A stretch of 64,000 bases of DNA, taken from assembly GCF_032854445.1 (NCBI RefSeq), contig NC_088302.1, forward strand, positions 44,430,645 through 44,494,644, in the 5' to 3' direction. The stretch comes from Liolophura sinensis. Lineage: Eukaryota > Mollusca > Polyplacophora > Chitonida > Chitonidae. A program made the position numbers and the translations under genes. A model generated the notes under the pieces. The model ran no database searches. It was not told the DNA's origin and worked only from the letters and a program-made list of their open reading frames with translations. Below, piece after piece: positions 45,145 through 55,479 of this stretch. Each line of letters begins with the position of its first letter. Positions within the stretch are counted from its first letter, which is position 1.

Positions 45145-48100
45145 AAATTGGCCGTTAATTAGTTACGAGAGTACTTTTAGGTTCAGGTTTGGCTAGTAAC
45201 CTATACTACATGTTCCAATTTTTGCTGTTTAGATAAATATAGTATTTCACGTAAAACTCCGCCCATGACTGAGCTGAAGCCTGACCGGAAAGCCATGTCG
45301 AAGTTACTATACATGATGTCCTACTTAGTCAGATTACACAAACACCTGGCTGACCAGTACTTATTCTCAGCCTTATGCTGAGGGCCAATCGTACCAAGAA
45401 AGTGCCTTAACACCATTGTTAGTCTTTACTAGTTCTAGTTCTAGGTATGAACTAGAACTGCAAGCCTTAAAAATGACAATTTTCAGACTTTGCATCAATA
45501 TACAGCAGTTGCAGGGTACTGCAGGGTTTGTACCAGTAGTACAGAACAGACTTTTTCACTTATATGACGCTGGCCAGCATTATGGTGGGAGGAAACCAGG
45601 CAGAGCCCAGGGGAAACCCACGACCATCCACAGGTTGTTTGGAGGCCTTGTTGGTATTGTGATAAACATGGCTGAATCAATGCATTGTATATGAAGCATA
45701 GAACACATGTGTATACCTGCCAAATATGTGGTGTACTTATCAACATGGCTGACAACTGTCTAACACACATATAATGCACATATAGCCTATTGCACTCACC
45801 AGTTTTCACCCTCTCACTTCCAAGTATGGATCATTTTGCACTTTTGCATTCTGTCACAATACTATACATCGTAGAAAATAAAGAAGACATGTTTCATGAT
45901 CACAACGTCAAACATTGTCAGGCAACAGACCCTTGACTTTTGATTATGCGTATGATTATTAAAACTGACGATGGCTAGAGATTTTTTTTCCACTCATAAA
46001 CCTGACCAATGTTAAATGTCTTGAATGAAAAGTTCTTGAGTACAGTGATCAACACCAATTCAACAAACAAATAAATAAATTGGCCTATATAAACAAAGTG
46101 CATTTCTGGATTATGGATATGTCTGTAATATTATGAGAAAACTTGGTTTACATGTAATTATAAAACTTGTTTTAAACGTAGCTTAATATGTGTTCACTCA
46201 GAATCGTCAAACATATCAGTACCTTAGTTTTGCCCTTCCTAATTTTGATCTAAAAGTGGATTTAAAAGGGAAAAAATAGGCTGAAAAAAGGAGTAAATAA
46301 TTATGATATTCCATCCTTTGTGCCCTCTGGAATTAAAAAGGGTTGTCTGTCCAATTGTGTCCTTTTAAACTGAAGGATAATCACACCATTACAGTGTCAT
46401 GTGAAAACAACATTAAAATTAAAATAAACTCAATCAATTCTTTAATACTAGTTATTTAAATATCTTTGTTACAATCAGTGTTCAGATGCTTTTCCATATG
46501 AACTGTCTGCCATTAGAATGCTGATGAATGGACAAAAAACAAGTTTAGTTGAACAAATGCAAATGACTTGCCAAATGTTTATTTGTAGAGGGCTGTTGTG
46601 AAGATGAGCCATCCATGGGTGAAAGCCCCAATACAAAACCATCTGAACCAGTTACACTGTCATTGTATATAAGTACATTCACAATATTGGTTCAAAAATG
46701 TTATGTACAGTACACTGATATGTTAACACATCCTCCTTCATCAGACCTCTCTTATTTCATAACAGATTTTGTTATTCTACTCAGTTCTAATATTAACTTA
46801 TTCACTGTTAATACAAAATTAATTTCCAGTTTCTCCGGGCAAACAATTCCAGGTGATAAAATAAGAGATGTGTCAAGTACACAATTAAGCGAGAAATCCA
46901 CTTTCTACTCTTAACTAGCATAGCTCCTGACTAAAATCTTGCAACGGATTCCTTTTTTTGAACAACCACTACATAACCATCGACCTCTTCCCATGCCTTT
47001 GAAGATTATGCTATCCAACCCAGTGAAACGCCATCTGATGGGCAAGGTAATGACTATTTCAACGATTCTATAAAATAACTCACATATACACACATGAAGG
47101 TGAAGTAATACTGTTATTACTATAACAAAATCAGAGTGGTACCAGACAAAGACACAGAAACGAATGACTGTGTCAACACTAGATTTTTAATCAGCTTACG
47201 TTTGGAACACCTATGCTGTGAATTCTTGGGTTGAGACCTTCACGCCTTATTCACAAGGTCCAGAAAAATTCTAGTACAAGACAAGCAATGTAAATGTTAT
47301 TCAAAGCCCGGTAGACTTAGATGTGGAACCCCAAAAAATGCAAACCGTAATGTCAGTTGTCTGTCCACTGTTTGGTGCTGTCCTGATCATTTGAAGTGTG
47401 GTCTGCAAAACAAAGGTGCATGGAGAGTGATTCCATTTGAACTGTTTGGTTTTGCCTATTTGGTTAAGATGTTATCTATTTTTAATACTCTTGAATATCT
47501 ATGATAAGCTTCATTTCTTGGATTTTAGCAGTTCCTTGTCAAATTACTTTATTAATGAATGACAAATCACGGGTCATACATTAATCTTTGTCTCCTGGTG
47601 TAACTTTTACCAGCGAACCATGTACTAACATTACTGACTCTTAGCTAAAGCAGTATTGTAAGATTTTGCATAATTTTGTGTTATGTTGATAGTTCTGCGA
47701 AACAACCTGAATGTGAAGTAACACCAAAAAAAGTTCCACCTACCCAGATGGACAGGCTGGAGGAACTTGAGAAACAAAGACTGGCAGTCGATGGGGAAAT
47801 CGAGAAGGCACGTTTCGCTATGGAGCAACACAGATTCAACTTTGCTGTTGCCCAGAGTGGAATTAACGAATGGCCAGATTTGCAAATAATAAATACCTTC
47901 ATGTGAAAGGGGAGGTAACTGTTAAAATAATTTTGATAAATCTGATAGCAAGACTGTTTAAAACCTGATTCACACCGTACTCTTTTGACTACAATTTACA
48001 TTGTATTTCCTCAGTCTTCTCTTTTAAAATTTTATCCGAAAAATTTACATTTTTAGAGACAAATGAATCTCATAAAATATTATTTTTGTACTAAAACGTC

Positions 48101-51100
48101 TATCCATATGTACTGTATGTGTGCTGAAAACCTTTGACCTATCTTAATAAATACATGATGTACATGGCTTCAAAAGTCAAGGGTTGACAGCTTTATCAAG
48201 CGCTTTCATGCTACATGCACATTGATGGCTAACAGGGACATTAAGATCAAGATTGATGGTGTTAAAGACGGACTAACGTGTTGACCCATATCTCTATATG
48301 TATGAAATGTATTATGGGCAGAAGCTTTATATAATCTGTGAAAATCATGATAAAGCAGACGTTATTCGTACCTAAACCTAGACTGAGCTATTCCAAAAGC
48401 CCTTTCAACAGTGCACTTTGTAGTTTTGTGGCTCTTGTTGTACTTGGCCTGTGCATCATTAGGCCTATGTGTCTGTATGAAGGTCACCATTAACCATGGT
48501 TTCAGAGGATAACCACTGTACCCAAGGATAATGGTACCATCAAAATCACCATTCTGGTACTTCCACCAAATGCCGCTTTGCTTTAATATGAAACTGTCAT
48601 ATGCTGACCCTGGATACCTAGATATTACACTGGTGAATCTACAGGAAATAACAAGAAAGCATGCAGAGTCACAGTCAATTTCAACAGGCAAATTCAGGGA
48701 ACACCCACGCATGCTATTAACCTATGCAAAGCTTATGCGCGAACCAAACTACTTTTAGAACTTATAAGGCTATCATGTGCCGCAAAATGTTTCTGTACTA
48801 ATTTGATCAAAACTGGACACTGATTGAAACCGTTAATTGTAGCCCTAAAACCACCCAACAATTAGAATACAGGAAATCACTAAATATGTTGAAATTCAGC
48901 ATGCACGTATTCGACAGCTTTCTGTAATCAATCCACTCAATATTTAACAAAATGATGCTGCACACAAAAATTTATCAAATTGGGACAGTATGACGTCTCA
49001 CAACATTTGCTGTAATAATAAAGGTTTTAAATTTAAAAAGTTAATATCTCCCGAATGATTCAATACTGCATTTTACAAGAAAAGGTTCAATAGTCTAATA
49101 ACTATGTGATTTATGAAGGTGTTCGCTCTGGGATAGCCTTTCAAAGTTATTCCCCTTGAAGTTTTGACCTAGTTGTAGACGGCGTTGATGTTGGCGAATG
49201 ACTTAATACTCACTGAAGTCTCGCATCTGTTGTGGCCTGGACGTTGAGTGAATGGTAGTTTTTGCGACACACAAACACATGTTCACCTTTTGTTGGGGAC
49301 TTTATGGCGATCTGCAGCTGACTACGTGTGGGAAATTTGCAGTCTCGTAGAAGGCCTGCTGGGCCTCTGCAATCACCCATGGATTTGAGGGGAATGAAAT
49401 TGAAAGGGGATATGTATTTAAATTGACGATGGCGGTAGTGACACTTCTGACTACTGTGGACGGGCTTGGAACACTGATCCCATGAAGATCGCTCACTAAA
49501 ATTTGGAAAGACCCTGAGGCATAGTATCTCAGAGCTGTGAGGACTTGCAGGACGACAGTAATTGCATGGTTCTGGTTAGTAGGTCTCTCCAAAGCCGGTG
49601 TTAAGAAGTCCACAACTTGCAAAATTGACCGCCTGTCAAGTCTATACCGAGCGACGACATCGCCCTCATTTAAAACATCCAGAGGGTGAGTAGGCCTACG
49701 ATCACGAAAAACACGCTCTCTTCGAATGGTTCGTCTTTCAGCGAGGCCGGCCAAGAGAACATTCGCTATGTTGAATTTACGCCAAAACGCACATTTATTA
49801 GGCTTTACGGTAGCCCAGAAGGTGCCGTAGTTTTACACGGAAACTTACGCATAATGGATACATAAGAATTTTTATGAAAACGGACGCTAGTGTAAATTTT
49901 TCCGTACGCAAAATTTACGGTGTAAGTACGCAGCTTTATGAAATTGGCCCCTGCTTGGAACACTTATCCCATGAAGATCGCTCACTAAACTTTGGAAAGA
50001 CCCTGAGGCATAGTATCTCAGAGCTGTGAGGACTTGCAGGACGACAGGAATTGCATGGTTCCGGTTAGTAGGTCTCTCCAAAGCCGGTGTTAAGAAGTCC
50101 ACAACTTGCAAAATTGACCGCCTGTCAAGTCTATACCGAGCGACGACATCACCACCATCATTTAAAACATCCAGAGGGTGAGTACGATCACGAAAAACAC
50201 GCTCTCTTCGAATGGTTCGTCTTTCAGCGAGGCCGGCCAAGAGAACATTCGCCATGTTGAATTTACGCCAAAACGCACGTTTATTAGGCTTTACGGTAGC
50301 CCAGAAGGTGCCATTGTTTTACACGGAAATTTACGCATAATGGATACGTAAGAATTTTTATGAAAACGGACGCTAGTGTAAATTTTTCCGTACGCAAAAT
50401 TTACGGTGTAAATTTTGTGTACGCAGCTTTATGAAATTGGCCCGACACTTATCCCATGAAGATCGCTCACTAAACTTTGGAAAGACCCCGAGGTATAGTA
50501 TCTCAGAGCTGTGGGGACTGGCAGGACGACAGGGATTGCATGGTTCCGGTTAGTAGATCTTTCCAAAGCCGGTGTTAAGACGCTCAACACTTGCAAAATT
50601 GACCGCCTGTCAAGTCTATATCGAGCAACGACATCACCGTCATTGAAAACATACAGAGGGTGAGTACGATTACGAAAAACACATTCAAAATTAACATGTC
50701 AGACATCTAAATTATATGTCTGCTACCTGTGAAATATCCTGTCGCCCATCCTGACCATAGGCGGCAAGAGACGGCCAATAACTATAATCATAACCAAATA
50801 TATCATTTCTGTACCAATAATTATTCATTAATTACTAAATGATTAATTCTAAAGACCATAGTTTTGTCTTCAGTTATTTCATATGTTAAATGTGAAATTT
50901 TTCATTATATCATTGGAATAATTTGTCTTACATATTCACGTTTCTGTAATCTAAGTACTGTTTATTGGTTTTTCTATTTATGCATCCACCAAAATATGTC
51001 TGTACAGCTGCATGCTACACCATATAGTATACGCCACCAGCTTACTGTGTACCTTTTCAATAAACCTACGTTTAAAACAAGTTTTCTCATAATTCTTCTT

Positions 51101-51477
51101 ACATATCCATAATGCAAAAATGTTCAATGTGGGTATAGGCCAATTTATTTATTTGTTTGTTGAATTGGTGTTGAACACTGTACTCAAGAACTTTTCATTC
51201 AAGACATTTAACGTTAGTCAGGTTTATGAGTGGAAAAAAATTTCTAGCCATCTTCAGTATTAATAATCATACGCACAGTCACGAATTACGTCTGGATTAT
51301 AAATCCAGGCCTGTATGTATCATTAGGTATTACCTTCAGAGACCAGTAGAGGGCGCCCAGCCCAAGAGGACACGCGCAAAAGACGGACACAACAGCTAGG
51401 ACAATATAAGAATGGGGTGGATCTGACAGAGGCCTGGCGACCAGCCGATGACGAGATACCCACGGCCCCGCTGCTGC
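36897..51477 (-). CDS. Second dispanin / CD225 gene (two exons seen)
   Basis: Exon at 51,334-51,477 (48 codons; acceptor tgtacgcag, donor AAG|gtaata) and last exon at 36,897-37,040 (47 codons plus TAG; acceptor tgtattttcag), both phase 0. The first carries VVSVFCACPLGLGALYWSLK, the first membrane segment and PLG motif. The second carries RRGDYWQARSGGRNAL, the basic loop with the family's GDY, and a second membrane segment ending in VTSTI. Together they make the whole CD225 domain. The N-terminal exon was not found and should lie above 51,480. The intervening intron of 14.3 kb contains a 15-bp array, a LINE and two Harbinger copies. Joining the two exons is inference from phase, strand and domain fit. 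Confidence 0.62.
37177..38567. repeat. 15-bp minisatellite in the minus-strand CD225 intron
   Basis: Units of about 15 bp, cagcataagccaatac, alternate with cagaatcagctaatac, giving a 30-45-bp higher order. Over 85 units by length. It starts about 135 bases from the acceptor of the last exon. A minus-strand frame through it (37,567-37,773) encodes a pentapeptide-like GLCWY pattern and is not a gene. Confidence 0.92.
38570..38635 (-). mobile_element. SINE tail fragment
   Basis: On the minus strand cgtcgtcgtataagtgtaat and attcttgaatacggccaaaa are followed by an AT tail. Confidence 0.65.
38640..39925. other. Unassigned intronic sequence
   Basis: It includes a T run at 39,025-39,039 and open frames near 39,401-39,896 that show no recognisable domain. 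Confidence 0.35.
39931..40872 (+). pseudogene. LINE ORF1 (L1-type RNA-binding protein), decayed
   Basis: ATG at 39,931 begins a basic N-terminus. A coiled-coil-like stretch follows near 40,170-40,330, then RLLNAPLND, IDIAHVLGKV, RNVMMKMKMYTSKLKVL and LTDDLTN, the order of the RRM-like and C-terminal domains of L1-type ORF1 proteins. A block with TRDGKIFLRVFEDG-like sequence follows in another frame (about 40,690-40,720). Stops at about 40,071, 40,293 and 40,449 and a frameshift at about 40,668 inactivate it. Confidence 0.65.
40873..41870. other. Between LINE ORF1 and ORF2 remains
   Basis: No clear frame. The endonuclease part of ORF2 would be expected here but could not be read. Confidence 0.35.
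41880..43158 (+). pseudogene. LINE ORF2 endonuclease end and RT, decayed
   Basis: Near 41,905-42,060, a YRPRENDD-like block and NIIITGD mark the end of an apurinic-type endonuclease domain. At 42,471-42,884 the RT begins with KATGPDGISTKML (about 42,635-42,675), FPSLWKL (about 42,750) and NYRPICLL (about 42,815). At 42,964-43,158 there is a diverged palm start and FASYLDERKQRVILNG. The catalytic FADD part is missing because a Harbinger element follows. Several frame changes and stops are present. The style is CR1/Jockey-like; the clade was not resolved. Confidence 0.7.
43262..45000 (+). mobile_element. PIF/Harbinger element A
   Basis: The left terminal sequence (ttcataaagatgcgtacaca, then aaatttacaccgtaaatttt) matches the ends of element B at 50,443 and 49,951. 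The transposase lies inside. The right side fades after about 45,000 near a TA repeat, so this copy is truncated. Confidence 0.75.
43441..44828 (+). pseudogene. HARBI1-type transposase (element A)
   Basis: Exon 1 is 43,441-43,982 and exon 2 is 44,558-44,828, joined across an intron with donor CA|GTGGGT and acceptor tcctgtag; the frame is kept. Exon 1 has LYRLDRRS, VLQVLTALRYY and DLHGISVPS, then a deletion of about 12 codons relative to element B, and FPHVVSCTGGTQIAI where the first catalytic acidic residue of the DDE triad (usually GxIDxTxI) should be; it reads TGGTQI here. Exon 2 has YPWTAYDSFI and GYSGYPLKPWLM. It ends early at a stop, with the C-terminal Glu region missing. The missing Asp and the deletions make activity unlikely. 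Confidence 0.8.
45072..45142. repeat. (TA)n microsatellite
   Basis: About 70 bases of uninterrupted TA. Confidence 0.97.
45543..45645 (-). mobile_element. SINE core fragment
   Basis: Minus strand: ctgtggatggtcgtgggttt, cctgggctctgcctggtttc, ctcccaccataatgctggcc, then cgtcatataagtg. Both ends are missing. Confidence 0.75.
45940..46190 (+). repeat. Inverted repeat pair, left copy (partner 51,035-51,285)
   Basis: cactcataaacctgacc, atgtcttgaatgaaaag, ttcttgagtacagtg and gaacaccaattcaacaaac-type blocks here reappear in reverse complement at 51,140-51,235, and flanking sequence (ataattatgagaaaacttg / caagttttctcataatt) extends the match. The pair brackets Harbinger element B. Confidence 0.75.
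46191..47680. other. Inside Harbinger region, mostly unassigned
   Basis: A possible exon at about 46,589-46,665 follows an acceptor (tttatttgtag) and encodes an acidic CCEDEPSMGESPN stretch that could precede the coiled-coil exon at 47,690. This link is tentative. Confidence 0.35.
47690..47906 (+). CDS. Harbinger accessory (Myb/NAIF1-like) protein, C-terminal exon
   Basis: The open exon starts after gttatgttgatag and encodes a Lys/Pro stretch, then a coiled coil with MDRLEELEKQRLAVDGEIEK, ending at 47,904-47,906. PIF/Harbinger elements carry a second gene for a Myb/SANT DNA-binding partner, often ending in such a coiled coil. It is convergent with transposase B. The DNA-binding part was not identified. 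Confidence 0.45.
48362..49754 (-). pseudogene. HARBI1-type transposase (element B)
   Basis: Exon 1 starts near 49,754 and should end near 49,216, where the donor reads CA|GTGAGT. Exon 2 runs from about 48,640 to 48,362, with GYSGYPLKPWLMV and RAFGIAQSRFR. Unlike element A, the block after GISVPS (STVVRSVTTAIVNL) is intact. A frameshift near 49,310 breaks exon 1 just at VVSC, before the first catalytic region. Confidence 0.8.
49755..50695 (-). repeat. Reiterated 5' ends of a Harbinger element
   Basis: Going leftward on the minus strand there are two extra copies of the transposase N-terminus (about 50,690-50,444 and 50,255-49,955). Each stops in or next to the GISVPS codons, where a Harbinger terminus (gggccaatttcataaagc) begins. 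Each terminus is followed by a leader and a new N-terminus. The third repeat leads into the long element B frame. Confidence 0.8.
50700..51034. other. Flank of element B
   Basis: It starts with aaaattaacatgtcagacatcta, the reverse complement of 43,139-43,160 beside element A. The rest is AT-rich and unassigned. Confidence 0.45.
51035..51285 (-). repeat. Inverted repeat pair, right copy
   Basis: Reverse-complement partner of 45,940-46,190. The sequence cagtactcaagaac is SINE-tail-like but diverged. It adjoins the CD225 exon at 51,334. Confidence 0.75.
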
Positions 51478-51479
51478 CT

Positions 51480-52205
51480 GCGTACAAAAATATATTTTAT
51501 CTGTTCTTTTAAATGTGAATGTCTGCATATTACACAAGTTACCACTTCTTGTCAAACCAAATGACGAGATTCTCATGGACAAGCTGTTACATATTTGTCT
51601 ACAAAATAAAAATAATCCCTTCATCCAAAGGGGGAAGATGAATTAACCATTTAATTAGTTCATTGAATACAAAACATAAGTTACAGGATACGCTGCTTTG
51701 CGAAATCGGGAACACTATATAGTGTAGACTAAAGTGTAACCGAATAGAAAAATGCCTGCTTCACTCAGTTCACCAAATTCTGGCTGAGTCTTCGCGGAGA
51801 TAAGTAGATCAAGCGTCGTCTGATCTACATACCGTCACATCGGGAATTAGTGGATACATCTGAGCCGGCAATTACCGTCTGTGTTCAGGAAAATGGAGGA
51901 CTAAACCGAGGCGATCTAATTTAGTCCACCAAACTTGGCGGATCAGAAAAAGCCGTCCTAATTGTTGCGTTGGTTGTACATGACGTCCGCACTTTGGCAC
52001 AACAACTGAAATCCTGTTAACATGGGCTGCTATAACCAGGGTACTCCAGTATGGTTACCAGAAGCAGACCTATAGGCCTACATCTAGAGCGAATTTCGAA
52101 TGAACTGGGTTTAAGGAGAGCTTTATATATGCTGAGTAAATGACATACGCCTTACAGCGCATGTGTCGTTCTCTATCTTTCGCATTACATTACTGCTACT
52201 AATAG
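51480..52205. other. Upstream of minus-strand CD225 exon; unassigned
   Basis: No N-terminal CD225 exon could be recognised here on the minus strand. Confidence 0.35.
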
Positions 52206-52209
52206 ACAA

Positions 52210-52335
52210 ACTTCTGCGAATCGTTGTGGGTTTACCCCGGGCTCTGTCCGGTTTTCTCCCACCATAATGCCGCTGTCGTATCAGTGAGATACTCTTGAGT
52301 ACGGTGTAAAATATCCACCAAATAAATAAATAAAA
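52210..52335 (+). mobile_element. SINE core and tail
   Basis: gtgggtttaccccgggctct, gttttctcccaccataatgc and actcttgagtacggtgtaaa with an (AAAT)n tail. The head is absent. Confidence 0.8.
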
Positions 52336-52984
52336 ATAGACATGATTGACCTATGGAACCTGTGAGGAGCACGTAGGCTTGTTTAGGCTATGCCTTTATC
52401 ACTTGTCACATTCCGCTGAAGTTTTTAATCAGCATGAATGAAACAGTTTATGTAACGGATGTACGCACATTAATACCGGTCCATTCCATCTGACTGTTAT
52501 CAGTTAATGTCACGTGCACATTCAGTACTGATACAGCTAAGGCCTTTTGCAGATCTCTGGGGCCCTCATGGTCGCCCTCTCTGCCTTCAGCACTTATATG
52601 TCTGCCTACAAAGGAGAGATTGCTTGGTATAACACCTGTTGTGAAAGATTGCCAGACATCACGAAAACAACAACTGGACGGAAAACATTAAGTTCATTAA
52701 CGTTTTATTTTGTTTGTTTTGTTTTCTTTCTTTTCCCAAAGGATACATACATTATGGCTGATACAAATGTGTACACAGCTTCCAGTATTAATATCAGTCA
52801 ATAAATTTGGTTAGGCCACAGTGATTAGTGATCAGTTTGGCGACAGCCGATGATTGACATGTAAAGTAGACAGCGGAGGGCCAATTCCCTAACCCATTGC
52901 CTCACCTTCTTTTCTTGGGTTTTGCGATAATCTGACTATCGATATACTATAAAGACGGAATCTCTGTATGTCTGTACGTCCGTT
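52336..52984. other. Unassigned
   Basis: An open stretch at 52,547-52,804 follows gccttttgcag but shows no known domain. Nothing else stands out. Confidence 0.3.
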
Positions 52985-52987
52985 TGT

Positions 52988-53268
52988 ATATATTTATTTA
53001 TTTAATTAATTGGAGTTTTACGCCGTACTCAAGAATATTTCACTTATACGACGGCAGACAGCATTATGGTAGCAGGAAACCAGGCATAGTCTGGGGGAAA
53101 CCCACGACCATCCGCTTGTTGCTGGCAGATCTACTTACGCACAGCCGGAGAAGAAGCCAGCATGAGCTGGACTTGAACTCACAGCGGCCGCATAAAATTG
53201 GCGAGAGGCTCCTGGGCAATTGCTTCTCGCTGGTGTGCTAACCATTTCGGCCACGAAGGCCCCGCACC
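52988..53268 (-). mobile_element. Full-length SINE
   Basis: On the minus strand it runs from ggccttcgtggccgaaatgg (A box), ttcaagtccagctcatgctg (B box and core), and ctatgcctggtttcctgcta to tattcttgagtacggcgtaa and an AT-rich tail. Confidence 0.87.
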
Positions 53269-53269
53269 G

Positions 53270-54545
53270 TATGTTGTATGCATGTGGGTATATATCCATG
53301 TCCTATTTTCTATACGACCATTCATCTATCACTTCACGCGGAAGTATAAAAAAAATCGTCTCTTCAAATTAGCCAACGATGACGCCACAAACCTTCTCAG
53401 GGGGCATTGCCTTCGACATAAAGGGTCTGTGCAAAAAATCTGTATTCCTCAACTCCTCGAAATGGCATAATAACAGTATAAAACACTATAGATATAACAC
53501 ACTATATACCCTGTTAACGCACAATGCTTTTGATATGCTGAGTTTGTACATAAAACCCACATTCCTCAGACCTCCAAAAGCATTAATTGACAATGAAACA
53601 GTTTCTGGTATATATTTAAAAATTTGAAGGAATATCTGCACAATCGCACATGCAAATTAAGCAATGATGACGCCAGAATTTTTTTTACAACAGGCACTGC
53701 ATGCACTGGTCATTTATGTATTCAAACATACACAATGTTCGATACACATCCTTAAAAGCATGTGCGATAATATAGCCGGTAGGCCCCAGATGATTGAATG
53801 CAACCATTTTTATGCCCTTCTCTATAATCCGACACCTCATGCTGACTAAAGCTGACACATTCCTACCTTCCTCCTGTGGTTTCGCTCTCACCGACACCAG
53901 AGATGCCATTTCTGTTGATAATTCAATCACCACTGTAACACCTGTACTTTCAGACGTCTAAAAGTCTCTTATGCATAAAACCAACCTACACATGGTTGGG
54001 TTGTGGCTGAAGTCATACAGTCTGTGTTTCAGTACACAGCCTTATTGCAAGTCTCTTAGTTAACAAAAAGGTCATTTTAGAAAGGTATTATTCACGTCTC
54101 TACTGGTAAATGTGTCTTGGTGTAGATATTCCACCTGTAGCATCGGTCCAATGTTCAGGTGTTCTGGGAAACTTGATTCTGTCTGTGTCATCAACACGAT
54201 CGTCATCTAATGAACCTGAGACTCTTGTTTCGGTGTCTCTTTTGTAGCTTTGAAGCTGAATCAGATCAGGTGTTCCATGCTACCGACGTTCTTACACAGG
54301 TAAATAGAGCATTTGACTTTATTCAGGCCAAACACTAACTTGAGTAAGCCAGTCCTGCTCAGTGAAGCAACGTAATACTTATTTGAACAAAATACAACTT
54401 TAGCTCGATCTCTTGACTCCCTGTATAGGCCTACTATGTATACACCACGGTGAAACCGCTTAAAATGTGTTTGAAGCTCTGTTCTTTAAGAGCTGCATGG
54501 TATAAGTGAAAAATCCCAAGCTGAATGCGGCGATAACATATGCAC
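53270..54545. other. Unassigned, with a diverged 290-bp direct repeat
   Basis: aattagccaacgatgacgcc (53,368) recurs as aattaagcaatgatgacgcc (53,656). No gene was recognised; open frames at 53,379-53,849 lack features. Confidence 0.35.
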
Positions 54546-54548
54546 TAG

Positions 54549-54945
54549 TCGCGGGCCGTGATCTGGTGGTCACGGTGCTCACCTTTCAACCACAGTGACG
54601 CACGAGGTGCCCGGGTTCAATACCGGCCTTAGGCAGGGACTTTATGAATTCACCCTCTCTAACTGCTTTTGGGCATGATGACAATAAGTGGTCGATGAAG
54701 TGTGTGTGGTCATTTGTGCAGTCTAAAGTTGGTTGAAAACTGCTTGCCCTCTACCAATATGATGCACATATCTGTACATCACATGTGGCAAAGTTCGATT
54801 GTCAGCATATCGTGGAAAAAAGGCCGGTGGTTTTCCCTGTGCAACCTGGTTTCCTCCACCCATAATACACTGACCATCAAACAGCAAAAGCACCAAAAAG
54901 CCAAAAACTCTGGAGTGTGGCGTTAAACAATAATGAATAATTAAG
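54549..54945 (+). mobile_element. SINE-like element of a second family
   Basis: A tRNA-like head (cgtgatctggtggtcacgg, then cccgggttcaataccgg as B box) leads to a ccggtggttttccctgtgca core and cataatacactgaccatc, ending in ctggagtgtggcgttaaaca and an A-rich tail. The core differs from the main family but has the same layout. Related sequence lies at 61.2-62.0 kb on the other strand. Confidence 0.6.
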
Positions 54946-55261
54946 TCTGCATGAAGCGGTCAATTCGTTCTCGCTTTTTAAAGAAAATACACATAAAAGT
55001 ACGTCTGTATGTATATCCACACTTCCCTGAAAACGAAGGATTACGTGTACATCCCCAAAGAAACCAATCCTCGAGATATGATTCTTTGAGTTTAATATCG
55101 GTCGTGTATAACCATCCCGTTATCGATCGAGGGACATGAAAAAGTGTTATTTTAATGATATTAACTTGGAAAAGTGGTCTTTTCCAGGAAAACAATATCG
55201 CTCCTTCAGCTCAGAATTCATGAAACAAAGGCCCTGCGGATGCAATAAAATTTTGTTAACG

Positions 55262-55475
55262 GTTGTGGTGGCGTGGTGGACAGAGCGGGCGTGGTGGCGT
55301 GGTGGATAGAGCGACTGTGGTGGCGTGGTGGAAAGAGCGGCTGTGGTGGCGTGGTGGAAAGAGCGGCTGTGGTGGCGTGGTGGATAGAGTGGGCGTGGTG
55401 GCGTGGTGGATGGAGCGGCTGTGGTGGATGAAGCGGCTGTGGTGGCGTGGCGGATAGAGCGGCTGCTTTATAAGC
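55262..55475 (+). repeat. 27-bp array from a tRNA-like SINE head
   Basis: About eight units of gtggtggcgtggtggatagagcg-type sequence (27 bp: gcggctgtggtggcgtggtg, then gatagag). The last unit continues into ctgctttataagcggtagatccgaggttcaatcccg, so a tRNA-like head with its B box follows the array. Each unit repeats the A-box region (tggcgtggtggatagagc). Confidence 0.8.
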
Positions 55476-55479
55476 GGTA

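Noticed and set aside
52547-52804. Open stretch after a gccttttgcag acceptor-like sequence
   Set aside because: No domain, no partner exon and no clear donor were found; a chance open frame is more likely.
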